This document shows, in pieces, positions 1 to 10,577 of a DNA stretch of 64,000 bases. Each line of letters opens with the position of its first letter. The first letter of the stretch is position 1. The stretch is from Sarcocystis neurona (taxonomy: Eukaryota; Apicomplexa; Conoidasida; Eucoccidiorida; Sarcocystidae). A model generated the notes under the pieces. It saw nothing but the letters and a program-made list of their open reading frames with translations, was not told the origin of the DNA and did no database searches. Made by a program: the position numbers and the translations under genes. The stretch is from assembly GCA_000727475.1 (NCBI GenBank), contig KL647288.1, positions 9,860,055-9,924,054 of the forward strand. The letters are read 5' to 3'.

Positions 1-330
1 CTCCTCTGTGGAGAGACACAGACACATATATGTATGTATGCATGTATGTATATGTATATATGTATGCACGTATGCGTATGTATGTATGCGTATGTATGTA
101 TGCGTATGGATGTATGTGTATGGATGTATGTGTACATACGTATCGGTGCATGTACGTATGTATATATATGCGTCTATATGTATATGTATGTATATGTATG
201 TACATGTACGTACGTATGTGTGTATGTATGTACGTCCACAAACATGCATACATATACATATATACATGCCTATATACGTACGTACTTACACACATACACA
301 CACATACACAGGCATATATAGCGATACTCG
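1..330. repeat. ATGT/TACA-type microsatellite
   Basis: Almost the whole stretch is a degenerate tetranucleotide repeat of the ATGT and GTAT kind with interspersed TATATG. Long open frames across it encode only Tyr/Val/Cys/Met-rich periodic peptides and are artefacts of the repeat. Confidence 0.9.
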
Positions 331-1679
331 GTGAAGCTAGTCAGACGTACAGATAGACGCGACTGTCCCGAGGACACAGAGATCCACATAGAGAAAGAGA
401 GAGAGACACAGGGGCACGGAGAAGGAGAGCTGCTGCTGAGATATATACACGCACACATGTAGCGATGACTGCCTGCTGCGGAAGGAGACGGAGAAACGGA
501 GAGAAATACACGAATAGGGACGTGCAGGGAGCGCGGAGAGGTCCAGGCAGGGCGAAAGAGAGAAAGGGACGCAGACAGACAAGGCTGTAGACACAGGCAT
601 ATACGGAGGTATGCCGACAGCGAGACGGAGACACACATACGCAGGCGCAGGGAGACGGAGACAGGTAGGCGTACCAGAGACAGCGACATGTACAGAGGTA
701 CAGAAGATACAGAAAGAGAGAGATATACCAACACAGGGTGAGACCGCTGCGGAAAATAGACGCGGGTAGACACGGCCCCCGTTCGTCTTCTTCTACGTCG
801 TTCCACTCCTCAAGACGTACACACACATATATGTGGATATACTGGTGCGTGCATGTATGGATATATGTATGTCACAGGAGTAGCAGCGCAGGGGAAACGC
901 CGTTCGTACTGCAGCGCTTTCTTGGTGAGGGAGAAGGGCAGGCGATAGAGAAGAAATTCTGCTGCGCGGTGATCGGGAGAGAGCAAAAACTCCATTGTCC
1001 TTTCACAGAAAGACGGATCTTCCTGAGAAAACGCAGCATGAGCTCTCACCCACACAAAACACTTATATATCTCTCCGTACATATATACATATGTATATAA
1101 CTGTAGATACTCAAACGCACATGCATACATGTACCTATCCCTACACACACATATACACGACATATATATATATATATATCGCATAACCAAAGAAAATACA
1201 TACACGAAAACACGCACACGTTTACACGTCCATGTATCTATATATGTATATATATGCATATAGATACACATATTTATATATATACATATACGTATATTAT
1301 ATACGTACATACATGCACCAGATACACATATATATATATATATATATATATCTATATGCGGATACATTCGCGAGTCCACTTGAAGGAAAAGTGAGGGAAG
1401 CACCTATTTGGAACCGGGAAAACTCCCAATTCTACTTTTGTGCATGTGCGCACCATACGTAGCACGTTCACACGACTGAAGAGGGAAGTTTCCTTCAACG
1501 ATATTGAAATCCCTACGATTGACACACGTACATATATATATATATATATATCTTTACGTGGAGATCCATACATACGTATCTATGTAGACAGACAGATAGA
1601 GAATCTTTGTGTGAACTGAGACACACATAGAGAGAGCAATATTTACATATATATATATATATGTGTAGGTACATAACGG
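331..1679. other. No gene recognised; purine-rich and TA-rich simple sequence
   Basis: From 331 to 730 the plus strand is rich in GAGA and ACAGAG runs. From about 1,060 to 1,660 it is broken by TA runs (around 1,165, 1,330, 1,530 and 1,650) and CACA runs. I see no exon with balanced codon use. This is probably intergenic or intronic. Confidence 0.6.
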
Positions 1680-2208
1680 TTGAAAGAGAGTGAAGTAATA
1701 GAACGTGCATGCAATCCTTGCCTGCATGTCTGCAAAGAGCTGGGGCAGGCCGTAGGCGACTGCTGCTGCTGCCACTCCTCCTTCTCCTCGTCCTCGGTCT
1801 CCCTTCTTCTGCTGTTCCTCCTGCTGGAGCTGCCTTTGCAGCCGCTGCTCGGCCACCACGAGCTCTTCCACCGCCACCAGCGGCGGCGCTGTCCACCCGT
1901 CTGACTCCCTGCTGCTGTTGCTCCTCCTCCTCCTCTCTCCGCTGCTGCTGTCCCTGCTACTGCTCCTCCTGCTGCTGCTGTTCCTGCTGCTGCTGCTGCG
2001 CCTGCCGCTGCTGCTCCTGCTGCTGCTGCTCCTGCTGCTGCTGTTCCTGCTGCCGCTGTTGCTGTTGTTCATCTCGACGCAGCTGCACGCGAGAGCAATC
2101 GACAAGAGGACGTCCGGACAGCGCCCTGTACGCGCCAGCGCTGTCGTCTGCGGAAGAGTGCAATCTGTACATCAAAGACAGCAGCAACCTCGGACCCAGC
2201 AGCGTCAT
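1680..2208 (-). CDS. Probable coding segment of a Gln-rich protein (exon limits unresolved)
   Basis: On the minus strand two frames look protein-like. The upstream part (about 2,208-1,957) reads a mixed-composition stretch (RPLVDCSRVQLRRDE) followed by runs of Q broken by E and R. The downstream part (about 1,890-1,690) reads APPLVAVEELVVAEQRLQRQ, then LQQEEQQKKG and later LPQLFADMQARI. The change of frame between them implies an unrecognised intron or microexon. Interrupted polyglutamine is what CAG tracts encode in known Eimeria exons, so a minus-strand exon is likelier than the Leu/Cys-rich plus-strand alternatives. No family is recognised. It could be the 3' part of the gene that contains 3,310-3,700. 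Confidence 0.27.
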
Positions 2209-2470
2209 CTACCGCTTCCGGCAGCAACGGAGGCGGCAAAGCGCAGCTGTAGCGCAGAATTGCGGCAGCCGCAGCAGGAGAGAGCCGCAGCAGCGGCACA
2301 GAGCGGCAGCAGCAGAAAAGAGCAATCGCAGCACCAGCATAGAAGAGCAGCAGCAGCAGCAGCAGCGCAGAGCATCAGCGCAGAGCAGCAACGCAGAGCA
2401 GCAGCACCAGCCGGGAGGAGGCGCAGCAGTGAGACGTGGCCGCCGCAGCAGGGAGCAGCAGCAGTAAATA
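1745..2470. repeat. Convergent CTG then CAG triplet tracts
   Basis: The plus strand is dominated by CTG/CTC triplets from about 1,745 to 2,070 and then by CAG/GCA triplets from about 2,210 to 2,470. The two arms are imperfect reverse complements around a roughly 140 bp non-repetitive centre. Confidence 0.75.
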
Positions 2471-3020
2471 GCAGTGACCCCACAGAGCATTCCACAGCAG
2501 CAGCGTTTACTACTACCACTACTACTACTACGACTAACATACTACTACTACTACTGCTACTACTAGTACGGGGATCTCTAGGTAGTCGCCGAGTGCCTTT
2601 CAACTACACCAGGCAGTCCTCTGCAGCGCCTGCCTCTGTGAAGGAGGCCGGATTCTTTACCCTAGGAGAAACACAAAGACATCCGCGTCGTAGCTGTCTC
2701 GTTCTACTCTCCGAGTTGGGGAGACAGCAGCTCCGTCTGCAGAGGAGCGTGACGAAGAAAAACGCCTCCTCTTTCCAAGAGAGTAAAGCAACTGAAGACG
2801 AAGTTACTGGCCTCGCTGCCCTGTCGTTTCACCGGCGACAGTACTTCTCAAGCGGCTTGCAACACGTCCGCACTTATATACATATGTGCATAGGTATATA
2901 CAGAGATATCTACAGAGACAGAGAGAGAAAGAGAGGGAGGAAGAAAAGAGCGAAAAAGCGGGTCACACACGGCGTCCACAAGACAAATATCAAAGGGAGA
3001 TGACTTTTCTGTTGTGATTC
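2471..3020. other. No gene recognised; ACT/CTA triplet run and unique sequence
   Basis: A short ACT/CTA triplet run lies at about 2,500-2,565. It is followed by roughly 300 bp of ordinary mixed sequence and a GA-rich stretch near 2,910-2,960. No splice-bounded exon stood out on either strand. Confidence 0.5.
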
Positions 3021-3029
3021 GGGCCCTGC

Positions 3030-4020
3030 TGCTGCTGCTGCCACTGCTCTTCTGCTGCTCCTGCTGCCGCTGCACTGGTATTACTAGCGTCCTCTGCTTT
3101 TGTTCTGTTCCCCCTCGTCCCACGCTCCCGCTGCTATCGCAGCTCTGCTGCTGCCATGACAGCTCTACTGCTGCTGCTATCGCAGCTCTACTGCTGCTGT
3201 TCTGCTGTGGCTACTGTCCTGCTGTCGGGGCTGCTGGGCTGTCGCTCCTGTTCCGCAGCCGTTGCTGTTCTGCTGCCGCTCCTGTTCTGCTGCCGCTGCT
3301 GCTCCTTTCTATATAAAAAAATGTTACTTGCTGATGGGTCGTCGATATGATGGGCCAAACACTCGAGCCACTCGCAGCGCCTCAAGCAGCAGCGCAGGAA
3401 CTGCTGCAGAGCTCCGCTGCTACTGGCCAGAGACACGTGTCTGACTTTGGCGCTGCTGCTTTCTGCTGCTGCTGTTGCTGCTGCTGCCGCCTCTTCTTTT
3501 CCTTCGCCTGCGAGGTGTCCCTGTGTGCGCCGCGCTTCCTCTTCGCTGCTGCTACTGCTGGTGTTACTGCTGCACCGCGACACGACAACCAGCAAGCGCA
3601 GCAGCTGCCCCAGCAGCAGAAACCCCACACCCATCGCGTGACGCAGTTGCTGCTGTTGCTGCAGGAACCGTAGCACAAACAGCAGCAGCAGCACCAACAT
3701 GCAGCAATTGCAAGCCTCAGGGCCGCACTGCAGCAGCAGCGTCAGCACCAGCACACGGCAGCGTCAGCAGCCACACGTCGCGGCAGGACCAACACCACCG
3801 CGGATACCACCGGCAGAAGCAGCAGAAGGCAGCAGCAGCAGCACTCGCACGCGTTCAAGCCGCACACCGCAACGCGGCTCCACCATCGCAGCAGCAGCCA
3901 CAGAAAGAGCATAAGCACAACATCAGCAAGCCCTCGCAGCAACAGCAGCAGCACAGCAGTCGCAGCGACGACGTCCTGTCGCAACAAGGAAAAGTCACAG
4001 CAGCCCAACGAAAACAGGAG
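3030..4020. repeat. Second pair of convergent CTG and CAG tracts
   Basis: CTG-type triplets dominate the plus strand at 3,025-3,300 and 3,450-3,580. CAG-type triplets dominate at 3,585-3,990. This repeats the arrangement at 1,745-2,470, giving two adjacent inverted triplet structures within 2.3 kb. Confidence 0.7.
3310..3700 (-). CDS. Probable exon, hydrophobic then Ser/Glu/Ala-rich then helical
   Basis: The minus-strand frame from the ATG at about 3,700 reads a hydrophobic start (MLVLLLLFVLRFLQQQQQL), a second hydrophobic helix (GFLLLGQLLRLLVVV), a Ser/Glu/Ala-rich linker, and then a well-mixed stretch (SGALQQFLRCCLRRCEWLEC, then LAHHIDDPSASNIF). The mixed part has the look of genuine coding sequence, unlike the Cys/Leu-rich alternatives on the plus strand. 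Splice sites were not fixed. The product could be membrane-associated if the two hydrophobic runs are retained. I do not recognise the family. Confidence 0.35.
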
Positions 4021-4029
4021 CAGTGTCGC

Positions 4030-5046
4030 ACAGTTTCAGAGAGACATGCACACAGCCACTTATATACACAGCTACCCCAGACAGAGAGGGAGCCGTGCAT
4101 ACGTATACGTGCATAAACATGGATTTGCACGAGCGCGTATACATACACATTTACATACATCTGTACCTTCTGTGTACACATACGTATATGATCATACACA
4201 CACACACACACAAACAGGTATATGTGTACGTAGGCATACACAAATGAATATATATACATAGAATGAGAGAAAGACAGAAGAAGAAGCAGAAAGGTTCGTA
4301 CACAACGATATACGCTCACGTAAGCCTACACATATATAACGTACATATATATATCGATAGAAAGATATACAGGTAAATGAAGGTAGACACGCGTGTATCT
4401 ATATCTGTCTACCTACTAATCTATATATATATATGTATGTACACGTGTATACAGAGAGAGAAGAAAAAGCTGCATCCCACGCAACTATACGTGTGGGTAT
4501 ACACATTGAGAGAGAGAGAGAGGAACAGAAATAGCTGGATCGACCTGCGCAAGCTATAGACTCTCAGATATAAAGGATACGTAAGAGGTCCTTGCAGGCA
4601 CAGGGCCCCTGACAGACCGGTGCATCCCTCTGTGTGGGGTAGCTGCAGGTGTATATACACCTGCTGGAGTGTACCTCCGCCCACTTCACCCGACGCGACA
4701 TTTCTCTGCATGTGTGTGTTTGCGCCAGTTGACATTTTTCCGAGAAAAGAGCAACGTGTGCAAACGAAGTCGTGGAGACTGCGTCACTTCGTCTTCTTCT
4801 TGGTACACACGCAAGCCGCTGCGCCGTAACGTAGACAGACAGCCATTTCTGCCTCGAGGGTATATGTAGACAACCACATATATACATGCAAACAACCGCG
4901 TATATCGATATACGCATATACACAAGGGTGAGCGTATATAGAGAGAGACAGACAGACACACTATATATACTTTATAAGGAGGAGGGAAGATTTCTACATA
5001 TTGGAGGGAGCGCTGGATAGAAAGATCTCCCCCCCGATTCTCGCGT
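4030..5046. other. Microsatellite-rich spacer
   Basis: TATA, CACA and GAGA runs alternate with short unique pieces (for example a CA run at 4,197-4,212 and a GA run at 4,510-4,525). The unique part at 4,560-4,870 is open in several frames but shows no splice-bounded exon that I trust. Confidence 0.55.
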
Positions 5047-5850
5047 CTATGACAACTGCTTCAACACGTGTGATGTTGCTGGCGTCTTCGAGGCGCAGCT
5101 GCGACTTCGCTTGCGCTTAGACAGAAGCAGCAGCAGCTTCTTTTTGCTGGTCTCTGTCTCTAGGACCGGTACCTGCTCTTGCTGTTGCTCCTGCTGGGGA
5201 CGGGACGGCGAGGCTGTGGAGCCGGAGGAGACGGCCGGGCCGAGCGACACCGGCGACGCTGCTGCGTTTGCGCGCGCCTGCTGCACAGCAGAAGAGCAGC
5301 AGGAGGAAGACGCACAGAAGCAGGAGGAGGCGGAGCAGCTGCAGCAGAAGGAGCAGCACCAGCAGCGGCTGCAGGAGAAGGGAGGGGATAAGGTGGAGAC
5401 GGGCAAGACAAAGGCGTAGCAGGAGGAGCAGCACGAGGAAGCTCGTCGCTGTGCGCAGCGCTGCCACGCGCGGACCGCGGAAGAAGGAAGAATCGACGAG
5501 GAAACTGCGTGAACCAGCAGGTGGTCAACGAGCGCTACGGCCACGCCGCAGAGAGCGGCGACCGGCAGCATTCCTGCAACAGCAGCAGCAGCAGAATCAG
5601 GTGCTGTCACACTACACCCACTGCAGCAGCATGACCCATCCAGAGCAGAAGCTGCGAAGAAGGAGACGGAAGACAGGAAAGACGCAGGACTGCCAGCAGC
5701 TGCAGCAGCAGTCGTACGAGAACTAGCGCGCCAGTAGTGGTCGCCAGAGACACGGCAGCACAACACGGACACATGGTCCAGATATGTGTGCTCCACGTAC
5801 GCAGAGAAAAAAGGTGCAAGGCCAATAAGTTTGAGAAGTCCAGACAGCAC
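5047..5850 (-). CDS. Probable terminal exon of a minus-strand gene
   Basis: An 800-bp frame is open on the minus strand from about 5,850 to a stop at 5,047. It begins with well-mixed hydrophobic sequence (LSGLLKLIGLAPFFSAYVEH, then TYLDHVSVLCC) and continues through GMLPVAALCGVAVALVDHLL. It passes a Cys/Ser-rich CAG-tract section and ends in a Gln/Lys/Arg-rich tail (PQQEQQQEQVPVLETETSKK) and a basic terminus. There is no convincing ATG, and the 5' edge looks like a splice acceptor region, so it is more likely a last exon than a whole gene. It lies downstream of, and on the same strand as, the 14.4-8.3 kb gene and may be its 3' end. Part of the middle section could be intronic. Confidence 0.35.
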   Translation of the reverse strand: MLSGLLKLIGLAPFFSAYVEHTYLDHVSVLCCRVSGDHYWRASSRTTAAAAAGSPASFLSSVSFFAASALDGSCCCSGCSVTAPDSAAAAVAGMLPVAALCGVAVALVDHLLVHAVSSSILPSSAVRAWQRCAQRRASSCCSSCYAFVLPVSTLSPPFSCSRCWCCSFCCSCSASSCFCASSSCCSSAVQQARANAAASPVSLGPAVSSGSTASPSRPQQEQQQEQVPVLETETSKKKLLLLLSKRKRSRSCASKTPATSHVLKQLS

Positions 5851-8329
5851 AGAACTACGCCCTGGCCCGCTCCACGTACGGACGCATATGTTTCCCTCTG
5901 TCTCTCGACAGTAAGACCAAGTAAGACATGTGTCTCCCCTCTCTTTTCACTCCGGCTCCGTACACACAGACGAGAAAAATGAAAGAGAAAGTGTTCGCTG
6001 TCTCTCTCTTCCTCTCTGTCTCTCTACCACAAGACCAGAAAGCTGCTTCTTCCGTTCCCTTTGTATATATGCACGTCCACGGGGATGTACGGGGATTGGC
6101 GGGGGGAAGCGGAGGCAAAGAAACGTGTCCCGCTGCCGCCATCAAAGACGATACTTCTCCTGCACTCCGCTCGAGATCCGCTCGCATGATGATATGTTAT
6201 GCCATACGAGAGGCCTTTCTTCTTCTTCATCAATATGCAGGTTCAGGTGATCAACCGACGAGCAGCGACAGTGCGCGACTGCCGCCGCCCATGAGCCTCG
6301 TCGCTGCCCCTTCCCCGTCCCTGCCTGTGACTGGCAGAAGGGACGAGGTAGCAGCTGCTTCTCTGAGCCGTCTGCGTCGCCACAGACAGAGACAGGAGAG
6401 CTGCTAGGTCGCAGGACTTCTCCTGCCGTTTAACGTGGATCTCTATGTCAGCCTGTCAACAACGCTGGGGCCGGAAATTTCGAAGAAAAGCAAGCTGGTG
6501 TGTCCGCTGCAGTGGAAAGGAGGGTCGGCGCTCTGCGGATCTACATGAAGTGAAGACAGGAACTCCCTCTTCAAATAGACACATGTACGTGTGTTTTGGG
6601 AGGAGCTCTACGTATAAAGAATTCGAAGAAGACGAGGAGAAGGTAACTCACGGAGAAGAAAAAGGAATACACGTGCACAGCGGAAGAGATAGACTCTGCG
6701 TCGCAAAGAAGAAGAACGGCAGCGAAATGGGACCGGAAGGAGACGGAGACACAGGAAGGCGAGGTGGGGAAGAAGAAAAAGAAGGGAGGTGCAGCAAAAG
6801 AGTAGACCGATAAGCAGCGTGAAGCGCGAGACGTGAAACGAACACGCAGGAGAACTTCTTCCTGGTAGAGGAAGACGAAGTACGTCTTCCGTAGAGACGC
6901 AGAGTAGCAGGTCGCACGAATATCGTCTCGCAACGAGACTGCGAACGTTCAAGCATACGAAGAAGAGAAAGTAGGGACGTGCAGAAAGAGTCTCGAAGGA
7001 TAAAGAACGGCTTTTCTTCCCAGGCATCAAGGTAGACGGATAGCGTGCAAGAAAAAGAGAGAAGGCAGCAGCCGTGTCTCCTGGGGGGCTGGGGCGTTGG
7101 AAGCGAACAGGAGGTGGGGCATAGGGAGACCACGCGTGTGAACTGCGGGGAGGAATTTCGAGGAAGAGGAGGTTCTAGAGATGAACTTCGGAGATAGACA
7201 CACACACGCGCACACACGCTGCGAGTGGAGCGCGGAGACACAGAGCCAAGAAAGAAAGGAAAACGGGGACCGGGCAGTCGTCCGCAGAGACGAGACGGCA
7301 GAAAATAAGAAGGTCGCGGTGTCGCAGCAGGTCACACAGAGATACAGCCAGGGGAGACGGTGTGGCTACGCTGCTGACGGTGGACACATCCACGCAAGCA
7401 GCAACCCCACGCAGAGACGCCGGCGATGATCACTGGCGAGTCGAGACAGGCGTCCTCCGAACGAGACACGGAGAGGAGAGAGACGAGACGGGCAGGGACT
7501 ACCGGGAAGAGAGCCGAGGCAGGGAGACACAGAGTAGCTCACCAGGACAAGGCTCGGCCAAAAGGGAGATCCCCACACAAGGAGGAGACCCGAACAGCTG
7601 CGCGACTAACAGACGAAGGCAGCGGCATCGGCAGCCAATGAAGCAACAAAGCAAGGCAGAGGAGAACCAGGGAGGATCAGAGGAGACGCAGGAAGAAGGA
7701 AAAAGACGGTAGACGAGAAAAGGGGGAGAAATGCGTCAGATTCTCTTTGTAGAGAGGTGACCCTTGATCACCCACCGCGCACTGCGGAATATAACGGCGC
7801 GTGCCATCGTCAAGATATGGGCAGCGAACGGGCGAATGAGAGACTGACGGACGTGGACGATCGAAGCACAGAGATACACAGAGCAGCTCCCGCTGCGGCG
7901 TGTAAATGGAAGGGGAACCGAGTTGAGACGCACAAAGTGAACAAACAAAAAAGACGAAGAGAAAGAAGAGGAAAGAAGAAAAAGTGACGAGGGACAGAAA
8001 CTTTTATCAAGACGGTAGCAGCAGCAACAGCAGCAGCGAAGAAGAACATCGGCAGAATGGAGAAAGAGTAGCAGGAGCAGCAACGAACACCAGCAGCAAA
8101 GAGGAGCAGCGGGAATTGCAGGAGGAGCAAGAAGGAAGCGCAGCAGCAAAGAAGACGAGGAGGAATAGCAGCACTGGCTGCAGCAAGGAAGACCACTAGG
8201 GAAGAAAGGCAGCAGAGGGACGAGGACCAACAGCAGCAGCTCCTGGAGCAGCAGGAAAACAGCAGCAGCGAAGGCAGAGAAGAACAGAGTTACAGCAAAA
8301 TCTTTCTCCCCCCACGTCAGACGGCCCAC
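5851..8329. other. Purine-rich stretch, probably intron of the minus-strand gene
   Basis: From about 6,450 to 8,160 the plus strand is strongly purine-rich (AGA, GAA, GGA), so the minus strand is a long pyrimidine tract. Pyrimidine-rich sense strands are typical of the introns seen elsewhere in this window. A CAG tract follows at 8,015-8,280. Short protein-like frames occur on the minus strand near 6,960-7,040, 7,780 and 6,290-6,400, but none has two good splice borders. Confidence 0.45.
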
Positions 8330-10546
8330 CGGTGCGTTCCCCACGTCGAGACAAGACGAGCAGCGCCCGCAGAGTTTCTGGGAACACTGCTGTCGGCGTT
8401 CCTGCTGCTGCTGCTCCTGCTGCTCTTAGTCCTGCTGCTGTTGTTCCTGCTGCTGCTGCTCCTGCTGCTGCAGATTCGCCTGTCTGGTCGAAGCTTGCAG
8501 ACCACGTCGCCCAGTCGCCGACACCCCTTCCTGTCATTCGTCGATCAGGAGCACTCCACATGAAAAGCGGAGAAGAAGCAGCAGCAAGCGCCGCCTGCTC
8601 TACCTCTGCAGCTCGGTCACTGTCTCTCTCCCTCCTGCTATCACTCTGCCAGAAGAGGTCGTGCTTGCTGCTGCTGTCATTCCGCTGAACGCTGCTGCTG
8701 CTACGGACGTCGCTGCTGCTGTACAAGTGCGGGTTCTTCCTACTGCTGTCCACATCCCTGTCCCTGTCGTTGCTGCTGCAGCTGCTATCTCTTCTGCCTC
8801 TGGGAAGGCCGCTCCTGTCCGCATACGAGCAAAACAAGCTGCCGCTCTCTTCTAACTTGCCGGGCTTGTCTTGAAGCCTGGAGACATTGCAGCTGTCGCT
8901 CACGTCTGGGTGAAGCGCCTTTGTCGCCGCGGTCTCTTCCACAAGAAAGAGGTAGTCTCGTAAAATGCTCAACGCTTCGCTCATCACCTTTAGGGATAAA
9001 AACATTTTCTCCTTTCTGATACTGCAACTTGCCTGCTGCTGCTGCTGCCGCTGACTACTCAGACGCAGGACGTAAAGTGCTGCTTGCTGCGATACTGTCA
9101 ACGGGTCTATCCATCGCCTCTCATCCTTCTCCTCTGCACCTTGCTGATCCTGCTGCTGCTCCTGATGTTGCTCCTGCTGCTGCTCCTGCTGCTGCTGCTG
9201 CAGCTGTTCCTTCTGCTGCTGCTGCTCCTTCTGCTGCTGCTGCTGCTCCTGCTGCCCCCGTTGCCTCGGCCCCTGCTGCTGCTGTGAAAGGGGTCGCTGC
9301 GGACGCGTTGAACGAAGAGAGAGGAAGGCAGCAGCTTTGGATACGCCGCCGAGGGATAGCAGCAGATGCTGCAGGAGTAACGGCGCCAAGTCACAACAGC
9401 TGAAGGCCACCGAAGCCAGCAATGCCAGATCTTTCCCCTCCCCTCTCTCTAGCGCCTTTTTGCCTTGCTGTTGCTGTTGGTCTAGCTCCTGCTGCTTCTG
9501 CTCGCGCTGTTGCCGTTGTTCTTCCTGTTGCTCTTCTGCTTGCGGTCGCTCTTGCCGCTGCTGTTTCTCCGCCCGTTGGCGTTGCTCTTCTTGGTGCGGT
9601 TGCTCTTGCTGCTGCTGTTGCTCTTGCTGTCCTTGCTCCTGCTGCTGTTCCTCCCGTTGCTGCAATTGCACGTTGACTTCTCGAAGGAGAAAGTGCTGCA
9701 GTGCGTCTCCCCAGAACTGCGTCAACGTCGCAACAGCAGCCTGCGCTTCCTCGGCCGCAGCGGCCGCTGCGCGCAGTCCTCTAAAGTTGTAGGTTTTTCC
9801 TGCAGCAGCTGCTGCTGCGGGTCGTCGACCACCCCGTGTGGCTAGTTCTCCTGCGTCGCCTGCTTCTGCTGCGGCCGTCTCTTCTTCTCTTCCTGCTGCA
9901 GCTTCTCGCAGAGCGTGACGAGCAGCAGAAAGCACGTCTGCTGCTCCAAGCACCGCTCCTCCTGCGGACTCTGCTGCTGCTGTTGCTGTTGCAACAGCTG
10001 CGCGTGCGTGCTGCCGCGCCTGCTGCTTCTTCGTCTCTTCCTGCGTGTCTTCCGAAGCAGCCGCGACAGCAGCGAGCAACGCAGTTGGAAACTCGCGCTC
10101 CACCGCCGCTGCCGCTGCTGCAGCGGCTGCTGCATCTGCCGCAGCAGCAACACGCCGGAGAGCCGGCAGCAGCACGTACGCCTGCACGTCCAACTTGAAC
10201 TGCAGCACTGCAAAGAAGTCGCTGGCCACCACCAGCAGCAGCAACACATCAATGCAGTTCTTGAGTTTTGTATTGTCCTACTTTCCCCATCTCTCTGCTG
10301 GGACATATCAACGCATGGAAGCGAGTCTATATAGAAATATTCTGATTTCTTCTGCGGAAACTTAGTTACGTACCCAGCAAAAATACATGTATCATCTACC
10401 TCTCTCTCTCTTTCATCCTAACACATGTATGCACATATTTACGTGGAAGGGGCCAGTGCACATACACAATTGATTGACGAGGTCCACTCACGTTGCCGAC
10501 TATATATGCTTGTATGTGCAAAATGTAGGTCCTCGGCTATACACAC

Positions 10547-10577
<31 letters not shown>

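Noticed and set aside
30..356. Overlapping open frames of about 100 codons rich in Tyr, Val, Cys and Met
   Set aside because: They simply translate the ATGT/GTAT microsatellite in different frames; no splice sites or unique composition.
1918..3003. A 361-codon plus-strand frame starting with poly-Leu
   Set aside because: It runs through CTG and then CAG tracts, giving poly-Leu then Gln/Ala/Ser; open only because of triplet bias and opposed by more protein-like minus-strand frames.
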